DNA of 64,000 nt, from NCBI RefSeq assembly GCF_002811875.1, contig NZ_NPDZ01000002.1, positions 1 to 64,000 on the forward strand, read 5' to 3'. Source of the DNA: Leptospira perolatii. GTDB lineage: Bacteria; Spirochaetota; Leptospiria; Leptospirales; Leptospiraceae. Below the pieces are notes generated by a model. The model was given only the letters and a program-made list of their open reading frames with translations, searched no databases and was not told where the DNA came from. Each line of letters opens with the position of its first letter. The first letter of the stretch is position 1. This document shows positions 18,255-28,331 of this stretch, piece by piece. A program made the position numbers and the translations under genes.

Positions 18255-19741
18255 TTTGCACCTGCCTTGAGTGCATCTGACCTGACATCAAAGCGCTTTC
18301 TGACTCTTGCATCTATGGTCCGGATTGATTCTCTGTTGAATACGACCGGAAGGCTGATCCCTCTGAATTTCAGAACAATGTTCCCTCCTGAAAAACTATT
18401 CCACAAATTCTTGAAGTCTTCTAAGTTAGAGGGAGTTTTTCCGTTGATGGACTCCAGGATTTTGAATCTGTAAGGTATGTATTTCGAATTTAAGGGATCC
18501 GGGAAAACGGTAGTGAGTAACAAGTCCCTTTCCGTAAATCTGTACAAATCGTCTTGGATAAAATAACTATAATGATATCTTAATGCAGCTTCTATCCGTT
18601 TTCCTTCTTTTCCGAATAAGGCTCTATTGACCGGCTGAAATAACAATCCGGCTCCTAGGAAATTTCTGAGCTCCTGTTCTCTATACAGCTCCAAGGATTT
18701 TGTCTTTTTCAACGGAGTCGCAATCTTGTAATGCTTTCCGCTCCGATAAAAGTACAGAGTGATGTTTTCTCCCACAAACCTTGGCTCGATCAAATCGATT
18801 ACGGAACGATTACTAGATTCCAATAAACCGCCTTCGCTGTTTAAAAAACTGTCATCGATCTTATAAATGAAGTCCTCTTGCCTGAGCACTTCTGAAAAGG
18901 AAGAATCGGGATAGACTTTATTCACTAGAATCCCTTGCAGACCTTCCGGAATCGTCAGATACTTTTTGAGGGCCTCCGAGTTTCCGTTTTGGAAGGTGAA
19001 TCCTGCATATGGAAATCCTTCATAAGATCCGTCTTCAATGTCCTTTAGAAAATGAAGTATGATTTCCGGCGGAATCAGATAAGCGGTGTTTCCCTGGATT
19101 TGGCTGACTTCGAAAGTAATTCCTACCACTTTACCATTTTGGATCGCTGGTCCTCCCGAATAACCCGGAAGAATATTCGCGTTCACTCGAACAACTTTGC
19201 GATAGTCAAGACCAGAAAAAGAATACCTCTGTCGTTCTAATCTACTGACGGTTCCATTTTCTAGAGTGAGATTTTCGTCTCCCTGAGGATATCCTAGAAT
19301 TAAGACATTGCTTCCGAGGGAGGGCGAAGAATCCAAGATTTCCAGCGGCTCTAAACCCTGGAAAAATTCCTCGTCTTCCACTTTCAAGACTGCGAGGTCG
19401 CAATCGAACCCTACAAATTCTACAGTCGCCGGATAATACTTTCCACTATTGTAATGTTTTACTTTGAGATATTTTGATTCGGAAACTACGTGGGCATTTG
19501 TCAGGATCTTGTTTCCTTGGATGATAAAGCCAGAGCCAACATCCTTGGAAAGATTTTGCTCCCCGATTTCAAAAGGGTCCCCGGTATCTGAATAAGAATC
19601 GCTCCGAACGATTACTACGCTTGCTAGTAAATTTTGTAGATCGCTGTTTTGAGTACCTTGAGACAAAATAGGACGAACTTGCAAGATGGAGAAGGCGGTT
19701 AGCAGGGAGCAGAATAGTATTCTAGTTTTATAATTATTCAT
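18251..19741 (-). CDS. Secreted trypsin-like serine protease with PDZ domains (Deg/HtrA type)
   Basis: 496 aa with a signal peptide ending near LSQGT (28). The catalytic triad is intact: His84 in TNAHVV, Asp115 in DCDLAVLKV, and Ser195 in [10 protein letters not shown]. Two PDZ-like regions follow ([17 protein letters not shown] around 272 and [20 protein letters not shown] near the end), an order like plant-type DEG proteases rather than short HtrA. It would degrade or process proteins in the periplasm. It is the middle gene of a three-gene operon with 8-nt and 4-nt overlaps, next to a triad-less paralogue. Confidence 0.87.
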   Translation of the reverse strand: MNNYKTRILFCSLLTAFSILQVRPILSQGTQNSDLQNLLASVVIVRSDSYSDTGDPFEIGEQNLSKDVGSGFIIQGNKILTNAHVVSESKYLKVKHYNSGKYYPATVEFVGFDCDLAVLKVEDEEFFQGLEPLEILDSSPSLGSNVLILGYPQGDENLTLENGTVSRLERQRYSFSGLDYRKVVRVNANILPGYSGGPAIQNGKVVGITFEVSQIQGNTAYLIPPEIILHFLKDIEDGSYEGFPYAGFTFQNGNSEALKKYLTIPEGLQGILVNKVYPDSSFSEVLRQEDFIYKIDDSFLNSEGGLLESSNRSVIDLIEPRFVGENITLYFYRSGKHYKIATPLKKTKSLELYREQELRNFLGAGLLFQPVNRALFGKEGKRIEAALRYHYSYFIQDDLYRFTERDLLLTTVFPDPLNSKYIPYRFKILESINGKTPSNLEDFKNLWNSFSGGNIVLKFRGISLPVVFNRESIRTIDARVRKRFDVRSDALKAGAK

Positions 19742-20684
19742 GAAACAGCTCCGCGTCGGACCAAACGATTTTATCCTTATCTATTGACTGGATTTTTAAT
19801 TTCGCTAGCAATCTTTCTCCCTCTTTCAGATCCTGTGTGCTCCGATTATCCACTGTTAGGCTACCCTCGAAATCTGCGCGGATTCGAATCCACGAATAGG
19901 GAGAGCCTGTCGCACAACTTGCCTGAAAAGAAAAATACAAGGCCTTGTCCCAATAAAAATCGGCGTCCTTTCCTAGGTAGATTAGGGGACAGGTAGAATC
20001 GAAAAAGATCTGTTTATCATGAGGAGTGGGTCTGTTTTCAGGCTTCCTAGAGATGCTCAAAAAGTACTGTAGTCCGAAGTTGTCCGGAGCCTTTTCCTCA
20101 TAGGATGGTCTACGAGTCCGCTTCGGTTCTCTCCGACGATTCGGCCTAGAATCTCCACTTTCAGAAGAAGGGTAGTGCTCCGAAGGTTCAAAGTCTAGTT
20201 CCCAGTACAGAATATCTTTGATTTTTACAGGGCGAATGACCCGAAAGGATTCCATTTTTTCTGGATTAGAGATCGGATTCCCCGAATAAATAAATCCTTT
20301 TAAAGAATCTTTTGGGCAGTCCAGGTAAACCGATTGGTAAGACTCGATCGGCTCTGATCGTTTGAATACGCAAGGGTAGGGTTCCAGTTCCGGATGAGTT
20401 TCGAACCAGTACTTTAGGCTACGTGCATCCTTATTTTGTGAATATTTTCTCCAAGCGGATCGAAATTCAGGGTCGTTTAATCTTCCGACCCGATCTTTCC
20501 TTCGAAAACTTCTGAAATCGTTTCGACTCCTATCTGTAAAAATAGGATTTCTATCCTCTCCCGTGCCTGAAAGTACCTGGGAATCCGAAAACAGGGATAC
20601 CTGGAATCCGATCGAAATGATAAGAATCAGAATCTTTGTGGTCAGTTCCGATCCGGTTCTTCTTTTAGGAGAGTTCTGATTCAC
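19734..20684 (-). CDS. Exported protein of unknown function, first gene of the protease operon
   Basis: 316 aa. After a charged N-terminus ([12 protein letters not shown]) a hydrophobic segment at about 15-33 acts as signal peptide or anchor. The protein is rich in Arg, Ser, Pro and aromatic residues; a low-complexity basic stretch near 180-195 ([16 protein letters not shown]) separates two globular parts with Cys pairs ([27 protein letters not shown]). No family recognised. Its end overlaps the Deg-type protease start by 8 nt, so it is translated together with it; a substrate, inhibitor or adaptor role is possible but only inferred. Confidence 0.65.
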   Translation of the reverse strand: MNQNSPKRRTGSELTTKILILIISIGFQVSLFSDSQVLSGTGEDRNPIFTDRSRNDFRSFRRKDRVGRLNDPEFRSAWRKYSQNKDARSLKYWFETHPELEPYPCVFKRSEPIESYQSVYLDCPKDSLKGFIYSGNPISNPEKMESFRVIRPVKIKDILYWELDFEPSEHYPSSESGDSRPNRRREPKRTRRPSYEEKAPDNFGLQYFLSISRKPENRPTPHDKQIFFDSTCPLIYLGKDADFYWDKALYFSFQASCATGSPYSWIRIRADFEGSLTVDNRSTQDLKEGERLLAKLKIQSIDKDKIVWSDAELFHE

Positions 20685-20877
20685 TGCTATTTTATTATCG
20701 GATTTCTAAATTGAGGTTTTTACCGACCGTTTCTAAACTTTGTCAAATCGGAGGAAATTTTATCTTTATGTCGCGAATTTCTTTCGTCGTTAAAAAAAAG
20801 TTAAACAACCAAACGGGACAATGAAATATGGTTAAATCGAAGTTTTACGATATAAACGAATCATACGGTAGGAAATT

Positions 20878-21723
20878 TTGACTAGTTGGAGTTTTATCAA
20901 ATCTGACCTGACCGACCAGGACCTATTCATCGACTGTCGCTCTCAGACGCAATTTCAGGAATCCACTCTGAAAGGTGCGTACTATTTTCCATTTGTGAAA
21001 AAGGCATTCGCCTCTGATCCGGAATCACAAAAGAAAATGCTAGGCCCGATCGAGGAGATACTCAATCTCGCGAAGAAGGACAACAAAACTAGAATCCTAG
21101 TTTTTGATGAAGGAATGGGAATGTTCGCGGCAAGACTTGTGACGCTGTTACGCGCGGCAGGATTTGCTAATTGTTTTATCTTTGGACAACGCTGGCCGAT
21201 TACCGGACCCTTGGAAAAGGGGACAAAAATTTTGGAGCCGGGTCCGGTCGCCAAAATCAGAAAGTTGGAAGGAATCGTTGATAAGGCATTCCTAGAAAAG
21301 AACCTAACTCGATTACAAATATTTGATACTCGCACCCAAGAAGAATACGAAGGAAAGATGCCTAGATTGACAGCTCCGGAGCCAGGAAGCCTTTGCGGTC
21401 GTCTGCCCGGTGCATTTCTCTGGGACTGGAGAATGTTATACGATGCTTCCGGCGAATTACTAGATAAGACCTTATTCAATAAAAAGCTGCGAACCTTTCC
21501 GTTTATGGCCGAAAGGACGACGGTCATTTATGATTACAATGGCGCCAGATCTTCTCTGCTTTCTTTAATGTTAAAAGAAGTGGGCTATAACGATGTGAAT
21601 GTCTACATCGGCTCATGGTTTGAATGGAGAAAGTCAAGTTTACCTAAGCAAGCGGTCAGCGTTTACGGACAGGCAGGCCCTTCAACCGGTGCTCCAAGAG
21701 TAGGAGGGGCGGAAAGAAAGTAA
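20878..21723 (+). CDS. Tandem-rhodanese (sulfurtransferase-like) protein without active-site Cys
   Basis: 281 aa from a TTG with AGGA a few nt upstream. Two rhodanese-like domains are visible: 8-120 ([33 protein letters not shown]) and 130-255 ([39 protein letters not shown]). In active sulfurtransferases the second loop begins with the persulfide-forming Cys (CxxGxR-like); here the position is Asp219 in YDYNGAR. The protein may thus not be a thiosulfate or mercaptopyruvate sulfurtransferase and could be a binding or regulatory variant. It is followed 46 nt later by a DCC thiol-disulfide oxidoreductase gene. Confidence 0.75.
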   Translation: MTSWSFIKSDLTDQDLFIDCRSQTQFQESTLKGAYYFPFVKKAFASDPESQKKMLGPIEEILNLAKKDNKTRILVFDEGMGMFAARLVTLLRAAGFANCFIFGQRWPITGPLEKGTKILEPGPVAKIRKLEGIVDKAFLEKNLTRLQIFDTRTQEEYEGKMPRLTAPEPGSLCGRLPGAFLWDWRMLYDASGELLDKTLFNKKLRTFPFMAERTTVIYDYNGARSSLLSLMLKEVGYNDVNVYIGSWFEWRKSSLPKQAVSVYGQAGPSTGAPRVGGAERK

Positions 21724-21769
21724 GGATCATTAGACTTTTTTCCTTCGTCTAAAGTCTGTAGGAAAAATC

Positions 21770-22228
21770 ATGGGAGCCGGTCCACCTAAGTCCAAACTAG
21801 AACAAGTCCAAGTAACTGTTGGTGCCATCGATAGGCCAGTGGTATTTTTCGATGGTGTATGCAATTTTTGTAATTCTTCGGTCAATTTACTTATAGCCTT
21901 GGATCGAAAATCCAGATTTTTATTCGCTAGCCTGCAGTCTGAAACAGCCAAAAAATTGGTTCCGGGGATCGCAGCTAGGTTGGACGGAACGGAAGCTAGT
22001 ATGGTGCTGTACGATTCCGGAAAGCTGAAACTCAAATCGGACGCAATTTTAGGAATTGGGGTGCTCCTTGGATTTCCTTGGAGCCTAGCTCGGATCGGAT
22101 ATATTTTTCCTAGATTTCTTCGAAACTCTATCTACGGATGGATCGCGCGAAACAGATACAAATGGTTCGGCAAAAAAGAAGTCTGCATGATCCCGGACCC
22201 GAAAGTCAAAGATCGATTTTTGCCTTAG
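21770..22228 (+). CDS. DCC-family thiol-disulfide oxidoreductase-like protein
   Basis: 152 aa. The signature DGVCNFC near residue 28 (FFDGVCNFCNSSVNLLIALD) defines the DCC (DUF393) family, thioredoxin-fold proteins with a CxxC pair. AGGAAA precedes the ATG. The C-terminal half contains a hydrophobic amphipathic segment (GIGVLLGFPWSLARIGYIFP) and the family ending YGWIARNRYKWFGKKE with a final Cys-containing tail. Redox role inferred from the CxxC; partners are unknown. A second, shorter DCC gene lies at 61828. Confidence 0.85.
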   Translation: MGAGPPKSKLEQVQVTVGAIDRPVVFFDGVCNFCNSSVNLLIALDRKSRFLFASLQSETAKKLVPGIAARLDGTEASMVLYDSGKLKLKSDAILGIGVLLGFPWSLARIGYIFPRFLRNSIYGWIARNRYKWFGKKEVCMIPDPKVKDRFLP

Positions 22229-22566
22229 CCAGGCTTTTTCTCCTCTAAAAACTTCTACCTTGAGGAATCTTTCCAGTTCGAAGGAATGTCGAAGAGACCA
22301 TACTTCAGAAAATAAGCGATTTTCTTTGAAAAAGGATTATTTTAGATAAAAAACAGCGATTTATATATATAATTGTTTAATTTTGTATAAATTCGTTTAT
22401 TTTCCTCAAATTTCAGAAACTTTCCAGGGACATTCTGCTAGAAAAATTCTTGTCCATACATCCTCTGCGACAACTATGGGCTGAACTTTCAAAATACCCC
22501 TGCCGATCTTAAGAACAATTGGAGTTTCTTAGGAAATTTTTTGGCAGTGCAAAAAGGAAAGACCAA

Positions 22567-23358
22567 ATGAAAAGGAAAACCGGTTTCACTATTGCGGGAG
22601 GATGTGCACTCGTACTGCTATTGTTTTCGATCAACTCCTTTGCAAATGCACATTTGGAAGAAGTGAAAATCGACAACCAGTTCATACAAACCTACCAGAA
22701 TAGAGAAGGAATTTGGGTGATTCCGGGGCGAGTTCGGGAATCTTTGGATGAGCTCTACCAAAAATATGGTACTTCCGAATTGGAAGTTAGAGTTCTCAAT
22801 GGAATACATGCAGCGGGAAAAATCCCCAGCACTGAGCCTCTCTTCTTTCCATATAACAGCAATTATACTAGAAATCTGATTTTAGAGGATAAAGGTAGAG
22901 AGATCTTCCCTTCCGATTCTAGAGAATTCATTTGGCCTCTCGGTTTTAAGCATTCTCGTGTGACTTCTAGATTGGGGAGGAGATGGAATGCTCTTCATGC
23001 AGGTGTGGACATCGCTTGTCCTACAGGTTCTATCGTAATCGCTGCCGCAGATGGTGTGGTCCTAGATTCTAAAAGAGAGGGTGGTTACGGCTTAAGAGTT
23101 CTGATCCAACATCCTCAGATCAATAGTATACAGACATTGTATGCTCATAATTCTCTCTTGTTCGTAAAACAAGGGGACAAGGTCAAGAAAGGTCAGGTAC
23201 TTGCACTTTCCGGAAATACAGGACATACGACCGGCCCTCACGTTCACTTCGAAGTACGTTACCAAAACGTAGTATTGAATCCGGAGCATTATCTTCCTGC
23301 GTTTCTGGCAGAAGGTGATTCTCAGGTGGCGATCGCAAAAGAAACCGTACAGCAATAA
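22567..23358 (+). CDS. Secreted M23-family metallopeptidase
   Basis: 263 aa from the ATG at 22567 with AAGGAA upstream; a TTG at 22519 adds 16 hydrophilic residues and is less likely. A signal peptide ends near FANAH. The C-terminal 130 residues are an M23 (LytM-type) domain with zinc ligands in [11 protein letters not shown] (H-x3-D) and GPHVHFEV (HxH), plus IQTLYAHNS. These enzymes cut peptidoglycan cross-links or activate amidases. No LysM domain is present. Upstream lies a 290-bp AT-rich gap; the HAD phosphatase gene starts 5 nt downstream. Confidence 0.88.
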   Translation: MKRKTGFTIAGGCALVLLLFSINSFANAHLEEVKIDNQFIQTYQNREGIWVIPGRVRESLDELYQKYGTSELEVRVLNGIHAAGKIPSTEPLFFPYNSNYTRNLILEDKGREIFPSDSREFIWPLGFKHSRVTSRLGRRWNALHAGVDIACPTGSIVIAAADGVVLDSKREGGYGLRVLIQHPQINSIQTLYAHNSLLFVKQGDKVKKGQVLALSGNTGHTTGPHVHFEVRYQNVVLNPEHYLPAFLAEGDSQVAIAKETVQQ

Positions 23359-23363
23359 TCTTC

Positions 23364-24179
23364 TTGTCTGAGCTAACAGCGGAGAACTGGTCTCCTAATA
23401 TTCAATCTTTCTTAAATAGCCTGATTACTTCAGGGAAGCCTCAAAAAGTAGTATTCGATTTCGATAATACGATGGTTCGTCACGATTTCGGAGAAGCGGT
23501 AATGAATGAACTGCTTTTACGAGGAGTTCCTTGGATCGAAGATCTCTCGCTCTTTTTTTCGAATTCTCAAGTAGTGGAGAAGCTGGAGAGTTTGAGAAAT
23601 ACGAACAAACTGGAATTCAAAAATCTAGTCTGGGCAGAATATGATCTTTTGCAAAAGGAAAAAGGACTCGAAGCTGCCTATCGCTGGTCCTCCTGGATTT
23701 TTTCTGGAAGGTCGGACTCCGAATTGAGAAAAACCGCCTCCGAGTTATGGAAAAAAAATCTGTCTAGTAGCGATCAGGAATCCATAAAGCCCTATCTTCC
23801 AATTAAAGAACTGATATCCAGCCTGCAAAAAATTGGATCTGAAATTTGGATCGTGACTGCTTCTCCGGAAGGAATCATACAGGAAGTATCTGAATATTGG
23901 GGAATCTCGGAAAGCCGTGTATTCGGGATGAATCTTTCCAAAGTTGGAGGGAGGCTTACTCACGAAATTCAGGAACCTTTCACTTACGGAATGGGAAAGG
24001 TTCGCAGGCTTAAAAATTCTGGGGTGCTTTCGTGGGATTTAGCGTTCGGAGATACTGAAAACGATTTTCCGCTTTTGGAACACGCGAACAATAAAGGCAT
24101 TTTTCTAGATAGAGGCAAGGGCAAGGTGCCACCCCAAAGTTCCCTGATTCAGCCTATCCAAAAATGGCAAACTATCTAA
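23364..24179 (+). CDS. HAD-superfamily phosphatase (SerB/subclass IB-like)
   Basis: 271 aa from a TTG 5 nt after the M23 gene, suggesting translational coupling. The HAD motifs are FDFDNTMVRHD (motif I, nucleophile Asp near residue 32), VTASPEG (motif II), and FGDTENDFPLLEHA (motif IV) with a preceding Lys in KVRRLK. The helical cap between motifs I and II matches phosphoserine or phosphocholine phosphatase-like enzymes. Substrate unknown. Upstream of rsmI by 16 nt, so the three genes may form one transcript. Confidence 0.8.
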   Translation: MSELTAENWSPNIQSFLNSLITSGKPQKVVFDFDNTMVRHDFGEAVMNELLLRGVPWIEDLSLFFSNSQVVEKLESLRNTNKLEFKNLVWAEYDLLQKEKGLEAAYRWSSWIFSGRSDSELRKTASELWKKNLSSSDQESIKPYLPIKELISSLQKIGSEIWIVTASPEGIIQEVSEYWGISESRVFGMNLSKVGGRLTHEIQEPFTYGMGKVRRLKNSGVLSWDLAFGDTENDFPLLEHANNKGIFLDRGKGKVPPQSSLIQPIQKWQTI

Positions 24180-24195
24180 GCAGGCCGGAAGCCAA

Positions 24196-24978
24196 ATGAA
24201 CCAAGACGGTCCCGTATCAGACTCCAATTTAGGTGCAAAATCGGGAAGTGAGCTCGTATTAGTCTCGGTCCCGATCGGAAACCAAGAAGATTTGAGCGAA
24301 AGGGCAAAGCAGACTCTTTCCGGGGCGGACTTGATCATCGGAGAAGAGGCTCGAGTAGTAGCACCATTACTCAAGAAAATCGGAGTCCAAAAAGAATTCT
24401 TATTATTAAACGAACATACCGATTCTGCAGGGCTGCAAATTTTATTAAGCGAAGTATTTCGGCATAATGTAACAGTGCTGGTTTGTGATAGCGGGACTCC
24501 CGGAATCGAAGACCCAGGACGCGATTTGGTAAAGGCAGTACTGAATCGTGGAGGAAAGGTCCGGTCCGTGCCCGGCCCGGCGGCACTGGTAGTCGCACTG
24601 AGTATTTCCGGATTCGTAACTTCTCCCTTTACTTTCGGAGGGTTTCTTTCTAGGGATTCGGCGGAAAGAAAAAGACAGATCAAGGATTACCTTCGTCTGG
24701 GGCATGCTCTTGTTTTCTATGAAACACCTTACAGATATAAGGCGGTCCTGCACGACTTGGCTGAAGTACTTCGAGAGCTCAGTGAGGAGAGAAAAATCTT
24801 TTTAGGCTTGGATTTGACCTCCGAAGACGAGATTCAGATTCGCGGCTCAGCGAAGGAAGTTCTTGCAAAAGTGGAAGAACTTCCTAAAAAAAATCCGGTC
24901 ATCGTGATTTCAGAAAAGCAGGCATTTCCGGCAACTTCGATTCGGTCCAAACCCAAGCACCGACGAGAGAAACGATAG
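24196..24978 (+). CDS. rsmI: 16S rRNA (cytidine-1402 2'-O)-methyltransferase RsmI
   Basis: 260 aa. The tetrapyrrole-methylase-like fold shows the RsmI signature VSVPIGNQEDLSERAKQTL and IGEEARVVAPLLKKIG (EDTR-like), CDSGTPGIEDPGRDLV, PGPAALVVALSISGF, and FLSRDSAERKRQIKDYL. It methylates the ribose of C1402 in the decoding centre with SAM. GGAAG precedes the ATG. Its last 80 nt overlap the 3' end of the convergent gene at 24899; both C-termini look genuine. Confidence 0.92.
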   Translation: MNQDGPVSDSNLGAKSGSELVLVSVPIGNQEDLSERAKQTLSGADLIIGEEARVVAPLLKKIGVQKEFLLLNEHTDSAGLQILLSEVFRHNVTVLVCDSGTPGIEDPGRDLVKAVLNRGGKVRSVPGPAALVVALSISGFVTSPFTFGGFLSRDSAERKRQIKDYLRLGHALVFYETPYRYKAVLHDLAEVLRELSEERKIFLGLDLTSEDEIQIRGSAKEVLAKVEELPKKNPVIVISEKQAFPATSIRSKPKHRREKR

Positions 24979-25744
24979 GCTCTTTTTCTCCATTTAAAAT
25001 TCGTAATAGTGCATTCTTTAAATCTTCTGGTTCTGTAATTCGATATGGTTGGCTCGGAAACTTAGATCCGAAACTTTCCTGTTCTTTTTGTTTTACATAG
25101 TCCAGGAAAAATTCTGGAAATTTCTTTCCGGAATTTTTTTGCTCTTCGACCAAGTTCTTTAGATCAGTATGAGGAGTGGATTTTGCGAGTCTTTGCAAAA
25201 TCAGAGTAATTCCTCGGACACTCTGGCTAAAAAAAGTTCCGGCGCGGATGATTTTTCTAGAATCAGGTTTTTCTAATGCCCATTCTTCCATTTTCTTTTT
25301 GATAAAGCCCATTGAGCCGTAGAACATCAGTAGGTGAGGCAAGTAATAATACGCTGAGTAACCGATCGTTAGTCTAGGTTGCAACTTTTGCTCGAGCTCT
25401 ACCATTGGATCTAGGCAGAATTTCAACCCCGAGACGATATCCTTTTCGGGAGTTTCGGAAACAGGGTAGCCCAAGTTAGATCTTGCTGGAGTGTAGATGA
25501 GTGTGTCCACTTTTGAGGATTCGGTCTGCAGTTCCTTCAAAACTTTTTGAACTGCTTCTTTAGGATCTTCTAATGCAATTCCTTTTAGTGTTCGATCCGA
25601 ACCAGACACCTCGGATTCACCAGAAGTGGTCGCTATGATTTTCCAGGCTCGACCGGATTTGGACCTGTCCTCTTGGAAAGCCTGGATTGCGCTTTGCCCA
25701 GCCATACCTGAACCACCGATAATTAATGCGATTGGATTCGACAT
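24899..25744 (-). CDS. NAD(P)-binding Rossmann-fold protein (SDR-like)
   Basis: 281 aa. The N-terminal IALIIGGSGMAGQSAIQAF is a dinucleotide-binding GxxGxxG motif, followed by alternating strands and helices (VDTLIYTPARSN). The Tyr of SIGYSAYYYLPHLLM-like text lies where an SDR catalytic Tyr might be, but the canonical YxxxK is not clear. The family resembles short-chain dehydrogenase-like proteins of unknown substrate. AGAGG precedes the ATG. It is convergent with rsmI and overlaps it by 80 nt. Confidence 0.7.
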   Translation of the reverse strand: MSNPIALIIGGSGMAGQSAIQAFQEDRSKSGRAWKIIATTSGESEVSGSDRTLKGIALEDPKEAVQKVLKELQTESSKVDTLIYTPARSNLGYPVSETPEKDIVSGLKFCLDPMVELEQKLQPRLTIGYSAYYYLPHLLMFYGSMGFIKKKMEEWALEKPDSRKIIRAGTFFSQSVRGITLILQRLAKSTPHTDLKNLVEEQKNSGKKFPEFFLDYVKQKEQESFGSKFPSQPYRITEPEDLKNALLRILNGEKEPIVSLVGAWVWTESKLPEMPAFLKSR

Positions 25745-25803
25745 AGGATCGACCTCTTTACTGGAATCTTAGACTAAGAATGAAAGTGGCTAGAATCCGA
25801 AAA

Positions 25804-26499
25804 TTAAAAGGATATTCCAGGAAAAAACTGCAAGTAGGGTCGAAAATCTTTGTTTGGTGGAGAAACGATTTTGGTTAGAGTTCCTTCCTCATTTCTGAAC
25901 GTAAGTCTATAGGAATGAAGTAGGCAGCGCTCTATAATTCCGCTTTTCCGAAGTGGCTTGGAATTGTAGACCTTGTCTCCTAAAATCGGAAAGCCGGCGG
26001 TAGAGATTTGGAATCGAATCTGGTGTCTTCGACCCGTAATTAATTTTGCTTCCAAAAGAGAAAGGTTCTGTTCTGAGTTTCGGGAGAGCACTTTGAACTC
26101 AGTGATCGCTTTTTTTCCCCCGGATCGAACTGATTGCACCCTGCCTTTTCCGTCTTTCAGAAAGCACTCTTCTCTGAATTCATCTTTGGAAGGAACACCC
26201 TCCACTACGCAGAGATACATCTTCTCCGACTGCCGTAAAATCTCATCGGCTTCTTTGTTTCTCTCCGGCTCGGTGCAAAATAACACAAGACCGCTGGTCT
26301 CCAGATCGAGTCGATTGACCAGTCTGAGGTAAGTTAGGTTCTCCTGTTCTTGCAAAAGGTCGGCGAAGTTTTGTCGATTTTGGTCCAGGGTAGCATGCAC
26401 CGGAATTCCGGCAGGTTTTTCGGCCAATAAAAGGAAATTTCCGCGGTAATGGATTTTGATTTGGGAGGTAGGCAATGGGCTCTGTCGTAACTTCGTCAC
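25804..26499 (-). CDS. RluA-family pseudouridine synthase
   Basis: 231 aa from a GTG with GGGGAG upstream. The catalytic motif [17 protein letters not shown] contains the invariant Asp in RLDxxTSG. Further family blocks are [13 protein letters not shown] at the start, [17 protein letters not shown], and [10 protein letters not shown]. No S4 domain precedes the catalytic part, as in short RluA or TruC-type enzymes. It isomerises a uridine in rRNA or tRNA; the site cannot be told. Its start region overlaps the untranslated leader of the divergent XRE-cupin gene. Confidence 0.87.
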   Translation of the reverse strand: MTKLRQSPLPTSQIKIHYRGNFLLLAEKPAGIPVHATLDQNRQNFADLLQEQENLTYLRLVNRLDLETSGLVLFCTEPERNKEADEILRQSEKMYLCVVEGVPSKDEFREECFLKDGKGRVQSVRSGGKKAITEFKVLSRNSEQNLSLLEAKLITGRRHQIRFQISTAGFPILGDKVYNSKPLRKSGIIERCLLHSYRLTFRNEEGTLTKIVSPPNKDFRPYLQFFPGISF

Positions 26500-26606
26500 T
26501 GAATCATTCTCCCCAGCGAACCTGGATTAACTCCAAAATAGCACAGTGTTCTCTTGTGTCCCGGGTTTTTTGTGAATTTAGATTGACACTTCTTCCGTTA
26601 TATTGG

Positions 26607-27233
26607 ATGAAACAGAGTATGAGTCAGGCTGGAGCCGAGGAGCTGGAAGGGAACGAGGTTGTTTCCAGCGAGCATATCACCGAAGTCGTAAAAGAAAATC
26701 TCAAATTAATCCGACATACCAAGGGCCTCTCCCTGGACAAATTGGCTTCGAGATGTGGTGTGAGTAGGGCCATGCTTTCCCAAATCGAACAGGGCAAGAG
26801 CGTTCCGACCATAGCAGTTCTTTGGAAAATCGCGAACGGATTAAATGTGCCTTTTAGCGATTTATTAAAAGAAAAGAGCACGGACGGAATTTTAGTCTTA
26901 AAAGCAGAGAACACCAAGGTTTTATATTCCAGTTCGAAAGTATTTTCCAGTCGCGCATTGTTTCCGTTTTTGGGGAATAGAAGAGTAGAATTCTACGAAT
27001 TGATCCTAAAGCCCGGAGGCATTGAAGTAGCCGAGCCACACCAGTCCGGCACCACCGAAAATATCGTAGTAGTCACCGGTAAACTAAGACTTCGTGTCGG
27101 AGAGAAAGTAGTGGAATTAGAGCCAAAAGATTCCGTCTACTTTCGTGCGGATGTTCCTCACGAATATATTAATCCCACGGATAATGAAACTCTAATGTAT
27201 CTTGTGATGGATTACAGAGACGAAGTTTCGTGA
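26607..27233 (+). CDS. XRE-type regulator with C-terminal cupin sensor domain
   Basis: About 208 aa from the ATG at 26607 (an in-frame ATG follows at 26619; no good ribosome binding site precedes either). The frame is open back to 26475, but that part crosses the divergent pseudouridine synthase start. The helix-turn-helix is [20 protein letters not shown], with [19 protein letters not shown]. The cupin domain (about 130-205) has [19 protein letters not shown] and [13 protein letters not shown]. Such MerR/SutR-like regulators sense a small ligand by the cupin barrel. The next gene starts 14 nt downstream. Confidence 0.85.
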   Translation: MKQSMSQAGAEELEGNEVVSSEHITEVVKENLKLIRHTKGLSLDKLASRCGVSRAMLSQIEQGKSVPTIAVLWKIANGLNVPFSDLLKEKSTDGILVLKAENTKVLYSSSKVFSSRALFPFLGNRRVEFYELILKPGGIEVAEPHQSGTTENIVVVTGKLRLRVGEKVVELEPKDSVYFRADVPHEYINPTDNETLMYLVMDYRDEVS

Positions 27234-27246
27234 GAATCCGGATCGA

Positions 27247-28305
27247 ATGAGATCCTTCCTTTTACTGCAAGCTGTCTGTTTTTCCTTTCTTACGCTCGGA
27301 TTTATTTCCGAGATAGAATCGCAATCCAAGAAATCCGAAGATAGTTCGGTTCTGCCTTCGGGTTATTTCGGAGTCGATCGAAGAGAAGAGCAAGTATCCT
27401 GCAATGACTCGGATTGCATTAAATACACATTGGCCGAGATCGAAGAAAAGGGCGGAACCTCTGAGATCAAAAGACTCATGTCCGAAAACGTGGGAAAAGT
27501 GCTCATCGAGACGAACGCAAAACCGCTTAAATTGGGCGATGATGAGTTCGAAGACATTCGAGTCTTTCTATTAGAAATTTCTAAACGAGGTGGCCGTGTC
27601 GCCGTCGAAAAACTATATATCGCGATTCGAGGTTTGGAATTCCCAGAACCACCATTGTTAAAAGATGTAGGCCTTGTCGGTTGGAACGTATTCCAACGCA
27701 TATATCGAGCGATTTATTACCGGCATACTAATGAGTACAACGCAAAAGTACTCTATCATCCGGGAACCGGAAACATAGTAATGGTCTACTTTTCTCACAA
27801 AAATTACGGGGACCTATGTGAAACGGTTTTCTCTACTTGCAATGAAATCGCCTACCTGGACGAAGAGAGCTTCGATCTGCAATTATCTGGCGCTTTGAAA
27901 GAGTCTCTCGGAAAGAATATCCCGGTAAGAGTGAATTTTCTGCAGACGGATGCAAATATGCCCCAGGCAAAACTGGATTGGGATCTTTTGAAAGGAATGA
28001 ACCGATCTGTAAGAATGTATAAATGGATATTGGCAGCTCAGGAAAGAGAGGTAAAGCCCGTAAGCAAGTCCAGGTTTATTCCGTTTCAAGCTGCGCTAAC
28101 AGTTATCGATTATTCTTTGTCGTTATACGACTGGGTAAAACAGGCGCTGATGTACAAACCGGCAAATAGTACAAAAGCAGAAATCCTTTATGTAGAGGAC
28201 GTTTCAGATCCCCAGATCGGATCCCAGGATGCCACTTCCAAACCGAGAAAGATACATTCGGTAGTATTTTCCCCGATCCCACCTGAGAAAAACGCCTCCG
28301 AGTAA
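27247..28305 (+). CDS. Secreted protein of unknown function
   Basis: 352 aa. The signal peptide MRSFLLLQAVCFSFLTLGF ends near IESQS. The mature protein has paired Cys (VSCNDSDC near 55-61; YGDLCETVFSTCNE near 195-206) and a mid-region with GGRVAVEKLYIAIRG. No family recognised. It follows the XRE-cupin gene by 14 nt and is likely in the same transcript, so it may be its regulatory target or simply travel with it. Confidence 0.7.
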   Translation: MRSFLLLQAVCFSFLTLGFISEIESQSKKSEDSSVLPSGYFGVDRREEQVSCNDSDCIKYTLAEIEEKGGTSEIKRLMSENVGKVLIETNAKPLKLGDDEFEDIRVFLLEISKRGGRVAVEKLYIAIRGLEFPEPPLLKDVGLVGWNVFQRIYRAIYYRHTNEYNAKVLYHPGTGNIVMVYFSHKNYGDLCETVFSTCNEIAYLDEESFDLQLSGALKESLGKNIPVRVNFLQTDANMPQAKLDWDLLKGMNRSVRMYKWILAAQEREVKPVSKSRFIPFQAALTVIDYSLSLYDWVKQALMYKPANSTKAEILYVEDVSDPQIGSQDATSKPRKIHSVVFSPIPPEKNASE

Positions 28306-28331
28306 TCTCGAAGACGCTTTTCAGTAACCTT

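Noticed and set aside
20768..20824. 18-residue open frame with a GGAGG-like site upstream, before the rhodanese gene (possible leader peptide)
   Set aside because: The spacing to the start is about 13 nt, the composition is Lys/Asn-rich as expected of AT-rich non-coding DNA, and there is no attenuator structure after it.
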